Program-made: the position numbers and the translations under genes
Part shown: in pieces, positions 1-6,046 of the stretch
Position numbering within the stretch: the first letter of the stretch is position 1
Layout of the letters: each line of letters starts with the position of its first letter
Assembly (NCBI GenBank): GCA_020024055.1
Contig: JAHHUI010000062.1
Span: 1-9,096 of the forward strand
DNA: 9,096 nt
Direction: 5' to 3'
From: Spirochaetaceae bacterium
Lineage (GTDB): Bacteria > Spirochaetota > Spirochaetia > WRBN01
Notes under the pieces: generated by a model
The model's input: the letters and a program-made list of their open reading frames with translations, nothing else
Database searches by the model: none
What the model was told of the DNA's origin: nothing

Positions 1-10
1 AGCAATGGTG

Positions 11-19
11 AAGGAGGAG
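11..19 (+). promoter_or_regulatory. Ribosome binding site of codB
   Basis: The purine-rich stretch AAGGAGGAG is a near-perfect Shine-Dalgarno sequence and sits just upstream of the ATG at 23. It decides the start: an in-frame ATG at 5 lies upstream of this site and has no such signal in the window. Confidence 0.85.
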
Positions 20-22
20 CAT

Positions 23-1270
23 ATGGCAACTGATGCAAATTTTAGTCAGAATCCTGTTCCGCTTGATAAGCGGCGCAGCAATTTTTCGTTAGTTTTTATT
101 ATGTTAGGGCTGGCTTTTTTTTCTGCCAGCATGTGGACCGGTGGAATCTTGGGCATTGGGCTTTCCATGGGGCAGTTTATTCTTGCTTTGGTCCTGGGTA
201 ATGGGTTTTTGGCTCTTTATACGGCGATACTTGGTTATATCGGCGCAAAAACAGGTTTAAATACGAATCTTTTGGCGCGTTTTTCCTTTGGTGTGAAGGG
301 CTCGTGGATACCTTCTCTCATTCTGGGCAGCACACAGGTGGGCTGGTTTGGTGTGGGCATTGCCATGTTTGCTCTGCCTGTCAGCAAAGCCACTGGGCTT
401 GACCTGAACCTGGTCATTATTTTGGCTGGGATTTTGATGACAACCAATGTCTTTTTCGGAATTGCCGGTTTGTCTATTATTTCGATGATTGCTGTGCCCA
501 GCATTGCCTTGCTGGGGGGATATTCTGTCTGGCTGGCGATAAAAAATATGGGCGGCTGGGCGGCATTTGCCCAGGCTGTGCCCATAGAGCCGGTCAGTTT
601 ATACGCAGCCATTGCGATGGTCATCGGCTCATTTATCAGCGTCGGAACTTTAACAGCTGACTTCATCCGTTTTGGAAAGAAAGCTACAATTGCAATTGTT
701 TGTTGTTTTGTAGCCTTTTTTCTGGGCAATTCGCTTATGTTCTTCTTCGGTGCGGCGGGTTCTGTCTCCGAGGGGGTGTCCGATATTTCTGAAGTGATGA
801 TGAAGCAGGGTCTTTTAATTCCGGCGATTTTGGTTTTGGGGCTGAATATTTGGACCACAAATGACAATGCCCTGTATGCCTCAGGTCTGGCTTTTTCTAA
901 TATCACCCGGCTGCCCAGTCGATGGCTTTCTCTTGCCAATGGAGTTTTGGGCACCATTGCGGGTTTATGGCTGTACAATAACTTTGTCGGCTGGCTCACT
1001 TTTCTCTCTTCGGCGATTCCGCCTATCGGGGGCATCATCATTACAGATTATCTGCTTGCGAAAAAGTCTTATCACGAGTTTGCTCAGGCAGAATTCCACT
1101 CTGTGAACTGGAGTGCGATGATTGCACTTGCCGCAGGGGCGCTGGCGGGTTTATTGTCGCCAGGCATTCCTCCGTTGAATGCGATTTTGACAGCCTCACT
1201 GACCTATGCAGGTTTGAAATTGGCCTTGGCCCAGTTTTTTGTGCGCGCGGCGATGAATGAAGGAGAATAG
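23..1270 (+). CDS. codB: Cytosine permease CodB (NCS1 family)
   Basis: This is an inner-membrane cytosine:cation symporter that brings cytosine in for CodA. The 415-residue product has almost exactly the length of E. coli CodB. It shares long stretches that I recognise from that protein: FFSASMWTGG near residue 35, GYIGAKTGL and LLARFSFGVKGSW around residues 72-95, TQVGWFGVG, VFFGI, GTLTADF, AFFLGNSLMF, NIWTTNDNALYASGL and NNFVGWLTFLS. The whole protein is hydrophobic, as expected of a 12-helix NCS1 carrier. The stop at 1270 lies 4 bases before the codA start, so the two are co-transcribed and probably translationally coupled. The promoter and any purine- or nitrogen-responsive site lie outside the window. 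A T8 run at 115-122 inside the gene is in frame. Confidence 0.97.
   Translation: MATDANFSQNPVPLDKRRSNFSLVFIMLGLAFFSASMWTGGILGIGLSMGQFILALVLGNGFLALYTAILGYIGAKTGLNTNLLARFSFGVKGSWIPSLILGSTQVGWFGVGIAMFALPVSKATGLDLNLVIILAGILMTTNVFFGIAGLSIISMIAVPSIALLGGYSVWLAIKNMGGWAAFAQAVPIEPVSLYAAIAMVIGSFISVGTLTADFIRFGKKATIAIVCCFVAFFLGNSLMFFFGAAGSVSEGVSDISEVMMKQGLLIPAILVLGLNIWTTNDNALYASGLAFSNITRLPSRWLSLANGVLGTIAGLWLYNNFVGWLTFLSSAIPPIGGIIITDYLLAKKSYHEFAQAEFHSVNWSAMIALAAGALAGLLSPGIPPLNAILTASLTYAGLKLALAQFFVRAAMNEGE
1259..1264 (+). promoter_or_regulatory. Ribosome binding site of codA, inside the codB end
   Basis: AAGGAG lies 10 bases before the ATG at 1275 and within the last codons of codB. This favours the start at 1275 over the in-frame ATG at 1257, which has only a GC-rich, SD-free stretch upstream. 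The arrangement fits translational coupling. Confidence 0.7.
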
Positions 1271-1274
1271 AGCG

Positions 1275-2549
1275 ATGATTTCGGCTGTTTACAATGCCAA
1301 GCTTCACGGACAGGATGGCCTGTGGGAAATCCAGATCTCTGAAGGAAGAATCGCATCTATCATACCCATGCGCCAGGGAAAAAATTATCCTCCCGAAGCA
1401 ATTGATGCCCAAGGAGGACTGGTTTTGCCGCCCTTTATTGAACCGCATATTCATTTGGACACTACGCAGACCGCCGGTGTGCCCAGATGGAATGAGTCGG
1501 GTACTTTGTTCGAGGGCATCGCCTGTTGGGCAGAGAGGAAAAAAAGCCTGACACATGAAGATGTGAAAGAACGCGCACGAAAAACTCTCTTGTGGCAAAT
1601 CGCGCAGGGCATTCAATATGTGCGCACGCATGTGGATACTTGTGATCCAAAACTCACGGCCTTGCGTGCTTTGCTCGAGCTGCGCGAAGAAATGGCTCCC
1701 TGGGTCACCATTCAAATTGTGGCTTTTCCTCAGGAAGGCATTCTTTCTTTTCCCCAAGGGACTGAATTGCTGGAAGAGGCCTTGCGCCTGGGCGCCGATG
1801 CGGTGGGGGCCATTCCGCATTTTGAATTTACCCGTGAATATGGCGTGCAGTCTTTGCATATTATGTTCAAACTGGCACAGAAGTATCAGTGTCTGGTGGA
1901 TGTGCATTGTGATGAAATTGATGATGAACAGTCACGATTTTTGGAAACATTAGCCATGTTGGCCTATGAGACAGGCATGAAAAATCACGTGACAGCCAGT
2001 CATACGACGGCGATGCATTCATATAATGGGGCCTATGCTTCACGCTTATTTCGTCTTTTACAGATGTCTGATATCAATTTTGTGGCCAATCCCCTGGTGA
2101 ATATTCATCTTCAGGGGCGTTTTGACACCTATCCCAAGCGCCGTGGCCTCACGCGTGTGAAAGAACTTTTAGAGGCACAGATTAATGTGTGCTTTGGGCA
2201 TGATGATGTGTATGATCCTTGGTATCCTCTGGGCACGGGCAATATGCTGCAGGTGCTGCATATGGGCCTGCATACGTGCCAGATGATGGGGTTTTCTCAA
2301 ATTAATGAAAGCTTGGATCTAATCACGACGAACAGTGCGCGTGCGCTGAATCTGCAAGATTATGGCGTGGCTGTGGGCCGGGGGGCGAATTTAATTGTGC
2401 TGCCGGTGACGAATGGTTTTGAGGCCGTGCGTTGCCAGTCTCCGGTGCGCTATTCTGTGCGCGCGGGCAAATTATTGGCCGAATGCTCTTTGCCGCAGGC
2501 CGTGGTGCATATGCCGGGCACACAGCCAGTTGACTTTCGTTCTTCTTAA
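1275..2549 (+). CDS. codA: Cytosine deaminase CodA (amidohydrolase family)
   Basis: CodA hydrolyses cytosine to uracil and ammonia in the cytosol, giving pyrimidine salvage and nitrogen. The 424-residue product is nearly the length of E. coli CodA (about 427) and follows it closely throughout, with an offset of three residues. Metal and catalytic positions are present: the HIHLD motif (His58, His60), HCDEIDDEQ (His211, Glu214), SHTTAMHSYNGAY (the metal His near residue 243) and FGHDDVYDPWYP (Asp310). These correspond to E. coli His61/His63, Glu217, His246 and Asp313. Other long family blocks are QIVAFPQEGIL, GAIPHFEFTREYG and ANPLVNIHLQGRFDTYPKRRG. The start at 1275 is chosen for its Shine-Dalgarno and because the N terminus then matches the family. 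The gene is intact and is the second gene of the codBA operon. Confidence 0.97.
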   Translation: MISAVYNAKLHGQDGLWEIQISEGRIASIIPMRQGKNYPPEAIDAQGGLVLPPFIEPHIHLDTTQTAGVPRWNESGTLFEGIACWAERKKSLTHEDVKERARKTLLWQIAQGIQYVRTHVDTCDPKLTALRALLELREEMAPWVTIQIVAFPQEGILSFPQGTELLEEALRLGADAVGAIPHFEFTREYGVQSLHIMFKLAQKYQCLVDVHCDEIDDEQSRFLETLAMLAYETGMKNHVTASHTTAMHSYNGAYASRLFRLLQMSDINFVANPLVNIHLQGRFDTYPKRRGLTRVKELLEAQINVCFGHDDVYDPWYPLGTGNMLQVLHMGLHTCQMMGFSQINESLDLITTNSARALNLQDYGVAVGRGANLIVLPVTNGFEAVRCQSPVRYSVRAGKLLAECSLPQAVVHMPGTQPVDFRSS

Positions 2550-2557
2550 GATTATCA

Positions 2558-2586
2558 CCCCTTCTCTCTTTCAGGCAGGGAAGGGG
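2558..2586. terminator. Hairpin between convergent codA and CMD gene
   Basis: CCCCTTCTCT (2558-2567) pairs with AGGGAAGGGG (2577-2586), a 10-bp stem with one G-T wobble and a 9-base loop. It lies 8 bases after the codA stop and 11 bases beyond the end of the convergent gene. Neither side has a clean T tract, so it may be a weak bidirectional terminator or just an RNA 3'-end hairpin. Confidence 0.5.
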
Positions 2587-2597
2587 CAGCATTCATC

Positions 2598-3314
2598 TCA
2601 TTCTTTGCGTGTGGCCAAGACTTTTTTCAGTACGACTGAAGCCTGGACTGCCTGTGATCTGCCCACTTTTTGTTTCAAGACAAGAATAAAATCCTGTGCC
2701 TGCTGTCTGGTCAGCCCCACATTCATAGCGATATTGAAGTGTACAGCCAGCTGCTTTTGTGTGCCGCTCATGCCGGCCAGCGCCCCCAAATTGGCCAGTT
2801 CTCTGCTCAAAATGTCCAGATTATCACGAAAGAATATATCCGCAAAAAAATGTTCTTTGATAAATTGATCCATCACGGGTGTGAAGAGCTGATAGCCACT
2901 GGGTTCGCTTTCGCTTTCTCGGGCCAGTAACCTGTTGCGCATCTGCATGCCATAGGCACTTTTATTCAGATTCGAGGGCATGGGCGAGGCCTCCAGACCA
3001 AGCATATCATTGAAGCCTTTCTCTTGGCGATCTTTTGTCACCTGTTCAAAAGTATTGATGGCATTAAGACTTCTGGGAAATCCTGTATACGCATACAGCT
3101 GTATTAAAACTTCTTTAATTTCGTTAATACTGAGTCCTGAATCCAATCCTTCATTCAGTGCTGTTTTCAGTTTATCTAAGTTGCCCTCTGCCGTGAAAGC
3201 AGCAATAGCGATGATATTTTGCTGTTTAGACGAAAGGCTTAGGTTATGCCCGTTTTGGGCACAGCTGCTCATTAAAAACGCAATTAATAAGAAAATAAAT
3301 GAAAGCTTTTTCAT
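2598..3314 (-). CDS. Carboxymuconolactone decarboxylase-family lipoprotein
   Basis: A 238-residue protein. It begins with a short signal peptide (MKK, then a hydrophobic stretch to residue 17) ending in MSSC, with Cys18 as the likely lipidated residue. Met at -3 makes the lipobox slightly atypical; Ala at +2 would allow outer-membrane sorting. Two CMD-type helical units follow: roughly residues 33-105 with LIQLYAYTGFPRSLNAI, and 155-235 with FIKEHFFADIFFRDNLD, SRELANLGALAG and QKQLAVHFNIAMNVGL. There is no AhpD-type CxxC pair, so a peroxidase role is not supported. The true substrate of these exported CMD proteins is unknown to me and ring decarboxylation should not be assumed. The start at 3314 is preceded by AGAGGAG at good spacing; a longer reading to 3377 would hide the signal peptide. 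It appears to be a single-gene unit, convergent with codA and divergent from the DUF1761-like gene. Confidence 0.85.
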   Translation of the reverse strand: MKKLSFIFLLIAFLMSSCAQNGHNLSLSSKQQNIIAIAAFTAEGNLDKLKTALNEGLDSGLSINEIKEVLIQLYAYTGFPRSLNAINTFEQVTKDRQEKGFNDMLGLEASPMPSNLNKSAYGMQMRNRLLARESESEPSGYQLFTPVMDQFIKEHFFADIFFRDNLDILSRELANLGALAGMSGTQKQLAVHFNIAMNVGLTRQQAQDFILVLKQKVGRSQAVQASVVLKKVLATRKE

Positions 3315-3370
3315 AGGATCTCCTCTATTTTTTAATATTGACCAAATCTGCCGGGGCACAGTGATTTCTC

Positions 3371-3399
3371 TTGGCAATTATCACAAAAACTGTTACTCT
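3371..3399 (+). promoter_or_regulatory. Probable promoter of the DUF1761-like gene
   Basis: TTGGCA (3371-3376) matches the -35 consensus at five of six bases and is followed after 17 bases by TACTCT (3394-3399), a poor -10. It lies 27 bases before the start at 3426. A 7-bp inverted repeat, TCTTGGC (3369-3375) and GCCAAGA (3402-3408), brackets it and could be an operator. Confidence 0.4.
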
Positions 3400-3425
3400 T
3401 CGCCAAGACACAAAGGAGTGAATTT

Positions 3426-3793
3426 ATGTTATATGTGCATATTTTTGTGGCTGCACTGATCTGTTATTTTGCCTCGGCCTTGTGGTTTTCTCCGCTTTTG
3501 GTTGGCAAGCTTTGGGCCAGGCTGATGAATTGGGATATGAATGAAATAAAGAATATAAAAATGAGTAAAATCGAGCTTTTTTTCATGTATTTTTCGGCCT
3601 TTTTTGCCGGAATTGCTATGGCTGGTATACAGGCATTTTTATAACACATGTATTCAAAGAGCTGAATTTTCTGGCCTATATTCTGATGATTGCCATTTTT
3701 CTCTTTGCTTTTTTATGCTTGCCCGCACTGCCGAATTATTTATTTAAAAGCTATAAACTGGGCATCAGCGTGAAACAGGCAGCCTGTTTGTGA
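3426..3793 (+). pseudogene. DUF1761-like small membrane protein, frameshifted
   Basis: The first frame (3426-3644) gives 72 residues starting MLYVHIFVAALICYFASALW. The pattern ALWFSPLLVGKLWARLM resembles the DUF1761 signature (a GALWYSPLLFGK-like block), and a second membrane segment, FFMYFSAFFAGIAMAG, follows. The frame stops at TAA (3642-3644). The -1 frame continues at once with a third hydrophobic segment, FLAYILMIAIFLFAFLCLPAL, and ends at TGA 3791-3793. One extra T in the T5 run at 3636-3640 would join the two into about 122 residues, close to but a little short of the usual family size; the fourth membrane segment seems absent. The start has AAAGGAG (3412-3418) 7 bases upstream. It could be a true decayed gene, a homopolymer error or a slippage-decoded gene. 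The family's function is unknown. Confidence 0.65.
3773..3789. repeat. Perfect palindrome at the end of the DUF1761-like gene
   Basis: AAACAGGC, a single A, then GCCTGTTT form a 17-base perfect palindrome just before the TGA at 3791. It could act as a 3'-end hairpin or a protein-binding site. No T tract follows directly. Confidence 0.45.
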
Positions 3794-3815
3794 ATTGTAG
3801 AAATGAAGACCGCGG

Positions 3816-3850
3816 GCCTGGGGGCTTGCTGCAGGCAGTGTATTTGTTTT
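3816..3850 (+). terminator. Weak rho-independent terminator after the DUF1761-like gene
   Basis: GCCTG (3816-3820) pairs with CAGGC (3832-3836) over an 11-base loop. A few bases later comes a T-rich run, TATTTGTTTTTT. The stem is short, so this is a modest call. It lies between the DUF1761-like gene and the convergent fucosyltransferase gene. Confidence 0.4.
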
Positions 3851-3864
3851 TTGTGCTCAAATAA

Positions 3865-4748
3865 TCATGTATTTTTCAATTTAATCCAGCTTTCTGGGAT
3901 CAAGTCTTTCCATTCTTCCTTTCGCGAGAAATTCTCTGGGAACCAGGTTTCCGGGGCAATAATGATTTTATCTTTATTGGGATTTAGCCAGGCGCCCCAC
4001 CAGCTGAATGTGCTGTTGGCGATGATATTATGATGGCACAGGCTCATCAACTGCATATCCCTGAAACTGCTTTGCCCTGTATTCCAATCTACAAAGATAA
4101 ATTGATATGGTGGGGGGGGGGTAAAATGTACTTCTTGCACCATGGAATATCATCAGAAAAAATGAGAAAAACAGCATTTTTCACATGTTGACACATATGT
4201 TCTATCGCATTTTGACAATATGAAATGAGGGCAGATTCTTCGATATTCACTTGGGTTTTCACATAGTCTCCCCGTCTGATATGCAGACTGATGCGGTTTT
4301 TTTCGCAAGTATGTTGTATTAAAGAGAGATTTTCTTTTTCTGTGAATGGGACAAAGGTGAATTTGCGCCTGAGCTGTGCACTGATATCCTGGAAATATTT
4401 TTCCGACTGCCAATATCCCATGAGAAAAGAGAATCCGGCGCGTTTTTGAAGAACCTGTGGCTGATAAGTGCCAAAATAAGATTCTGGCTTATAATACAGG
4501 CCTATTTTTTGTGCCCATTGGCGCATGATGCGCATGATCGCTTTCTCTGAGAATAAAAATTTTCTCACAGCCCAGTTCGCGTGCTGTTTTTGTTCAATTC
4601 CAAAAGCCCTATGCAATTCATAGCCATAATGTGCATTCATATAGCCGAATTCAATATAGACTTGTCTTTTGAGTTTTTTCAGCTTTGTATAAAACGCGTA
4701 TTGAAACATTTGATTGCCCAATCCGCCCTGCATCAAAACAATATCCAT
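3865..4748 (-). CDS. Alpha-1,2-fucosyltransferase (GT11), out of frame at a poly-C tract
   Basis: GT11 enzymes transfer fucose from GDP-fucose to galactose on surface glycans such as LPS O-chains. Reading from ATG 4748, the N-terminal part has the family opening GGLGNQMFQYAF (residues 8-19), GYWQSEKYF near 111-119, the GDP-fucose-binding HIRRGDY (156-162) and FSDDIPW (197-203). It then enters a run of ten Cs and ends out of frame after 219 residues at 4089. The remainder lies in another frame down to 3865 and carries FVDWN, DMQLMSLCHHNIIANSTFSW and WGAWLN, the C-terminal GT11 signature. With 11 or 8 Cs the two parts join into 294 or 293 residues, the normal family length. No other damage is visible, which argues for a reversible switch rather than decay. 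As sequenced, the product lacks its C-terminal motif and is presumably inactive. A longer TTG start at 4763 is possible, but GGGTGA lies 8 bases before ATG 4748. Confidence 0.9.
4112..4121 (-). repeat. Poly-C (C10) tract, candidate phase-variation switch
   Basis: Ten consecutive Gs on the plus strand read as C10 in the fucosyltransferase gene. It is by far the longest homopolymer in the window; other G or C runs reach 6-7. In the coding strand it sits between TTA and ACCATAT, encoding a proline stretch. Only tract lengths of 8, 11, 14 and so on keep the reading frame, so length changes by slipped-strand mispairing would switch the gene. Confidence 0.9.
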
Positions 4749-4775
4749 TTCATATTCACCCAACTATTAATTTTT

Positions 4776-4804
4776 TTGACAGCCCAGAAAGCCCATGATA
4801 CAAT
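4776..4804 (+). promoter_or_regulatory. Consensus sigma70 promoter of the metC-like/nhaC-EIIB operon
   Basis: TTGACA (4776-4781, a perfect -35), a 17-base spacer and TACAAT (4799-4804, five of six for -10) form a near-ideal promoter. Transcription would start near 4811, leaving a leader of about 30 bases before ATG 4843. That leaves no room for a SAM riboswitch or T-box. Confidence 0.8.
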
Positions 4805-4832
4805 TAAACCATGAATTTATCATGCTTTTCAA
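4803..4832 (-). promoter_or_regulatory. Probable promoter of the fucosyltransferase gene
   Basis: On the minus strand TTGAAA (4832-4827) and TTTAAT (4808-4803) each match the sigma70 consensus at five of six bases, with an 18-base spacer. Its -10 overlaps the -10 of the divergent promoter by two bases, and its -35 overlaps the Shine-Dalgarno of the metC-like gene. The start would be near 4796, with a leader of about 48 bases. Confidence 0.6.
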
Positions 4833-4836
4833 GGGG
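4831..4836 (+). promoter_or_regulatory. Ribosome binding site deciding the metC-like start
   Basis: AAGGGG lies 6 bases before ATG 4843. In-frame ATGs further upstream (4795, 4822) have no Shine-Dalgarno, and 4795 falls inside the promoter, upstream of the expected transcription start. Confidence 0.75.
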
Positions 4837-4842
4837 TTGAAA

Positions 4843-6021
4843 ATGGAGCAAATAAAGTATTGGGAAGAAGATATTAAAATCTGTACACAAGTTGACTCAG
4901 GTGATGATTTTGATGGCGCTGTGCCTATGAATCCGGGCATTGTGATGACCAGCTGCTTTGCTTTTCCCAGCTATCAGCATCTCTCTTCAGCTATCAAACA
5001 AGAGAGATTCAATTGTGTATACAGTCGAGGGTCAAATCCCACTGTCCAGGCTTTGGAAAGAAAGCTGGCCCAGCTGGAACGCGCACAGGAATGTCGCTGT
5101 TTTGCCTCGGGCATGGCGGGTATCACCGCTGTGTTGTTTTCTTTGCTTCAGGCCGGGGATCATGTAGTGGTGGTGAATAATATCTATGGCCCTGTGTTGC
5201 AATATTTAAATCATATCAGTAAAAATAATATCAGTTTTGATCATCTCACCGAAGATATTTCGCCCTCTGCCGTGGAGAATGCAATTAAGAGCAATACCAA
5301 GCTCATCTATTTTGAAAGCCCGGCGACCATGACATTTCGTCAGACAGATATGCAGCAAATTTGTGTTCTGGCAAAATCTAAGGGCATTTTGACCATGATA
5401 GACAATACATGGGCCACGCCGCTGTTTCAAAAGCCTATGCTTTTTGGCGTGGATATTGTGGCCCATTCATTGACAAAATATGTTGGCGGCGCCAGCGATT
5501 TGGTGGGTGGGGCCATTATGACGCGCAGCGAATTGATGGAGAAGATTTTTCCTGTGGGCTATTTGATGCAAGGAGGCGTGATGTCCAGCTTTGTGGCTTA
5601 TCTGTGTCTGCGCGGTTTGCTCTCTTTGCCCTTGCGCATGAAGCAGCATCAGGAAAATGGCCTGGCCGTAGCACAATTTTTGCAGAAAAATAAAAAAATT
5701 GTTCGGGTGAATCATCCGGCCCTGCGTCAGGAGGATAAGACCTTGACGCAAAAATATTTGCTTGGCTATTCGGGCTTGTTCAGTTTTGTCTTAGACAGCG
5801 AAGATTTCAGCCATATTGCTGCCTTCATCGATCATTTAAAGCATTTTAAAAAGGCTGTCAGCTGGGGCGGTTTTGAAAGCCTGGCGATTTCGCCTCATTT
5901 CGGGCAATACGATGAGGTGAAAAATAAGGGTGTGTCCAAGGGCATCATCCGCATTTCCGTCGGCCTTGAGCCAGTAGAGCTTTTAATCAAAGACTTGGAA
6001 AACGCGTTGAAAAATGTGTGA
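4843..6021 (+). CDS. MetC-like PLP-dependent C-S lyase (Cys/Met metabolism family)
   Basis: A 392-residue, fold-type I PLP enzyme of the trans-sulfuration family, cytosolic. Visible landmarks are YSRGSNPT (Tyr60 and Arg62, which contact the PLP phosphate of the partner subunit), FASGMAG (87-93), the ring-stacking Tyr115 in NNIYGP, YFESPAT, DNTWATPLF (Asp187, contacts the PLP nitrogen) and SLTKYVGG with Lys212 as the Schiff-base lysine. The C-terminal half resembles cystathionine beta-lyase: GYLMQGG, RMKQHQENGLAVA, VNHPAL, SGLFSFVL, SWGGFESL and IRISVGLE. Trp after DNT also fits beta-lyases better than methionine gamma-lyases. Likely reactions are cystathionine to homocysteine, pyruvate and ammonia, or a related cysteine-conjugate cleavage; family members cannot be told apart safely by eye. 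It is first in an operon, 25 bases ahead of the NhaC-EIIB gene, behind a consensus promoter. Confidence 0.88.
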   Translation: MEQIKYWEEDIKICTQVDSGDDFDGAVPMNPGIVMTSCFAFPSYQHLSSAIKQERFNCVYSRGSNPTVQALERKLAQLERAQECRCFASGMAGITAVLFSLLQAGDHVVVVNNIYGPVLQYLNHISKNNISFDHLTEDISPSAVENAIKSNTKLIYFESPATMTFRQTDMQQICVLAKSKGILTMIDNTWATPLFQKPMLFGVDIVAHSLTKYVGGASDLVGGAIMTRSELMEKIFPVGYLMQGGVMSSFVAYLCLRGLLSLPLRMKQHQENGLAVAQFLQKNKKIVRVNHPALRQEDKTLTQKYLLGYSGLFSFVLDSEDFSHIAAFIDHLKHFKKAVSWGGFESLAISPHFGQYDEVKNKGVSKGIIRISVGLEPVELLIKDLENALKNV

Positions 6022-6046
6022 AAATTAACAAATAGGAGTATATCAT

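Noticed and set aside
115..122. T8 run in codB as a phase-variation tract
   Set aside because: The run is in frame, T8 is common in moderately AT-rich genes, and a cytosine permease is an unlikely contingency gene. I give it no weight without read evidence.
235..1041. Minus-strand open frame of 268 codons inside codB
   Set aside because: Antisense shadow of a well-conserved permease gene.
1041..1907. Long open frame on the minus strand (288 codons) across codB/codA
   Set aside because: It is antisense to codA, whose catalytic motifs are unmistakable. The minus-strand product has no family character and no good ribosome binding site.
2413..3459. Plus-strand open frames opposite the CMD lipoprotein gene
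   Set aside because: They have Cys/Ser-rich, feature-poor translations, while the minus strand encodes a recognisable signal peptide and CMD motifs.
3778..3867. A third frame after the palindrome that could extend the DUF1761-like protein with another hydrophobic segment
   Set aside because: It would need a second frameshift, and the translation (Gly/Arg-rich, then a short hydrophobic end) does not clearly match the family.
3865..4143. The C-terminal fucosyltransferase frame as an independent gene starting at an ATG at 4143
   Set aside because: Its sequence is the missing C-terminal half of GT11 (HNIIANSTFSWWGAW), and the ATG lies within the upstream half in another frame. It is better explained as one gene split by the C10 tract.
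4795..4842. An N-terminal extension of the MetC-like enzyme from ATG 4795
   Set aside because: This stretch holds the -10 element and the transcription start, and the Shine-Dalgarno fits ATG 4843.
4843..6021. Assignment as methionine gamma-lyase
   Set aside because: The Trp in DNTW and the C-terminal blocks fit cystathionine beta-lyase-type enzymes better. The exact substrate cannot be settled by eye.
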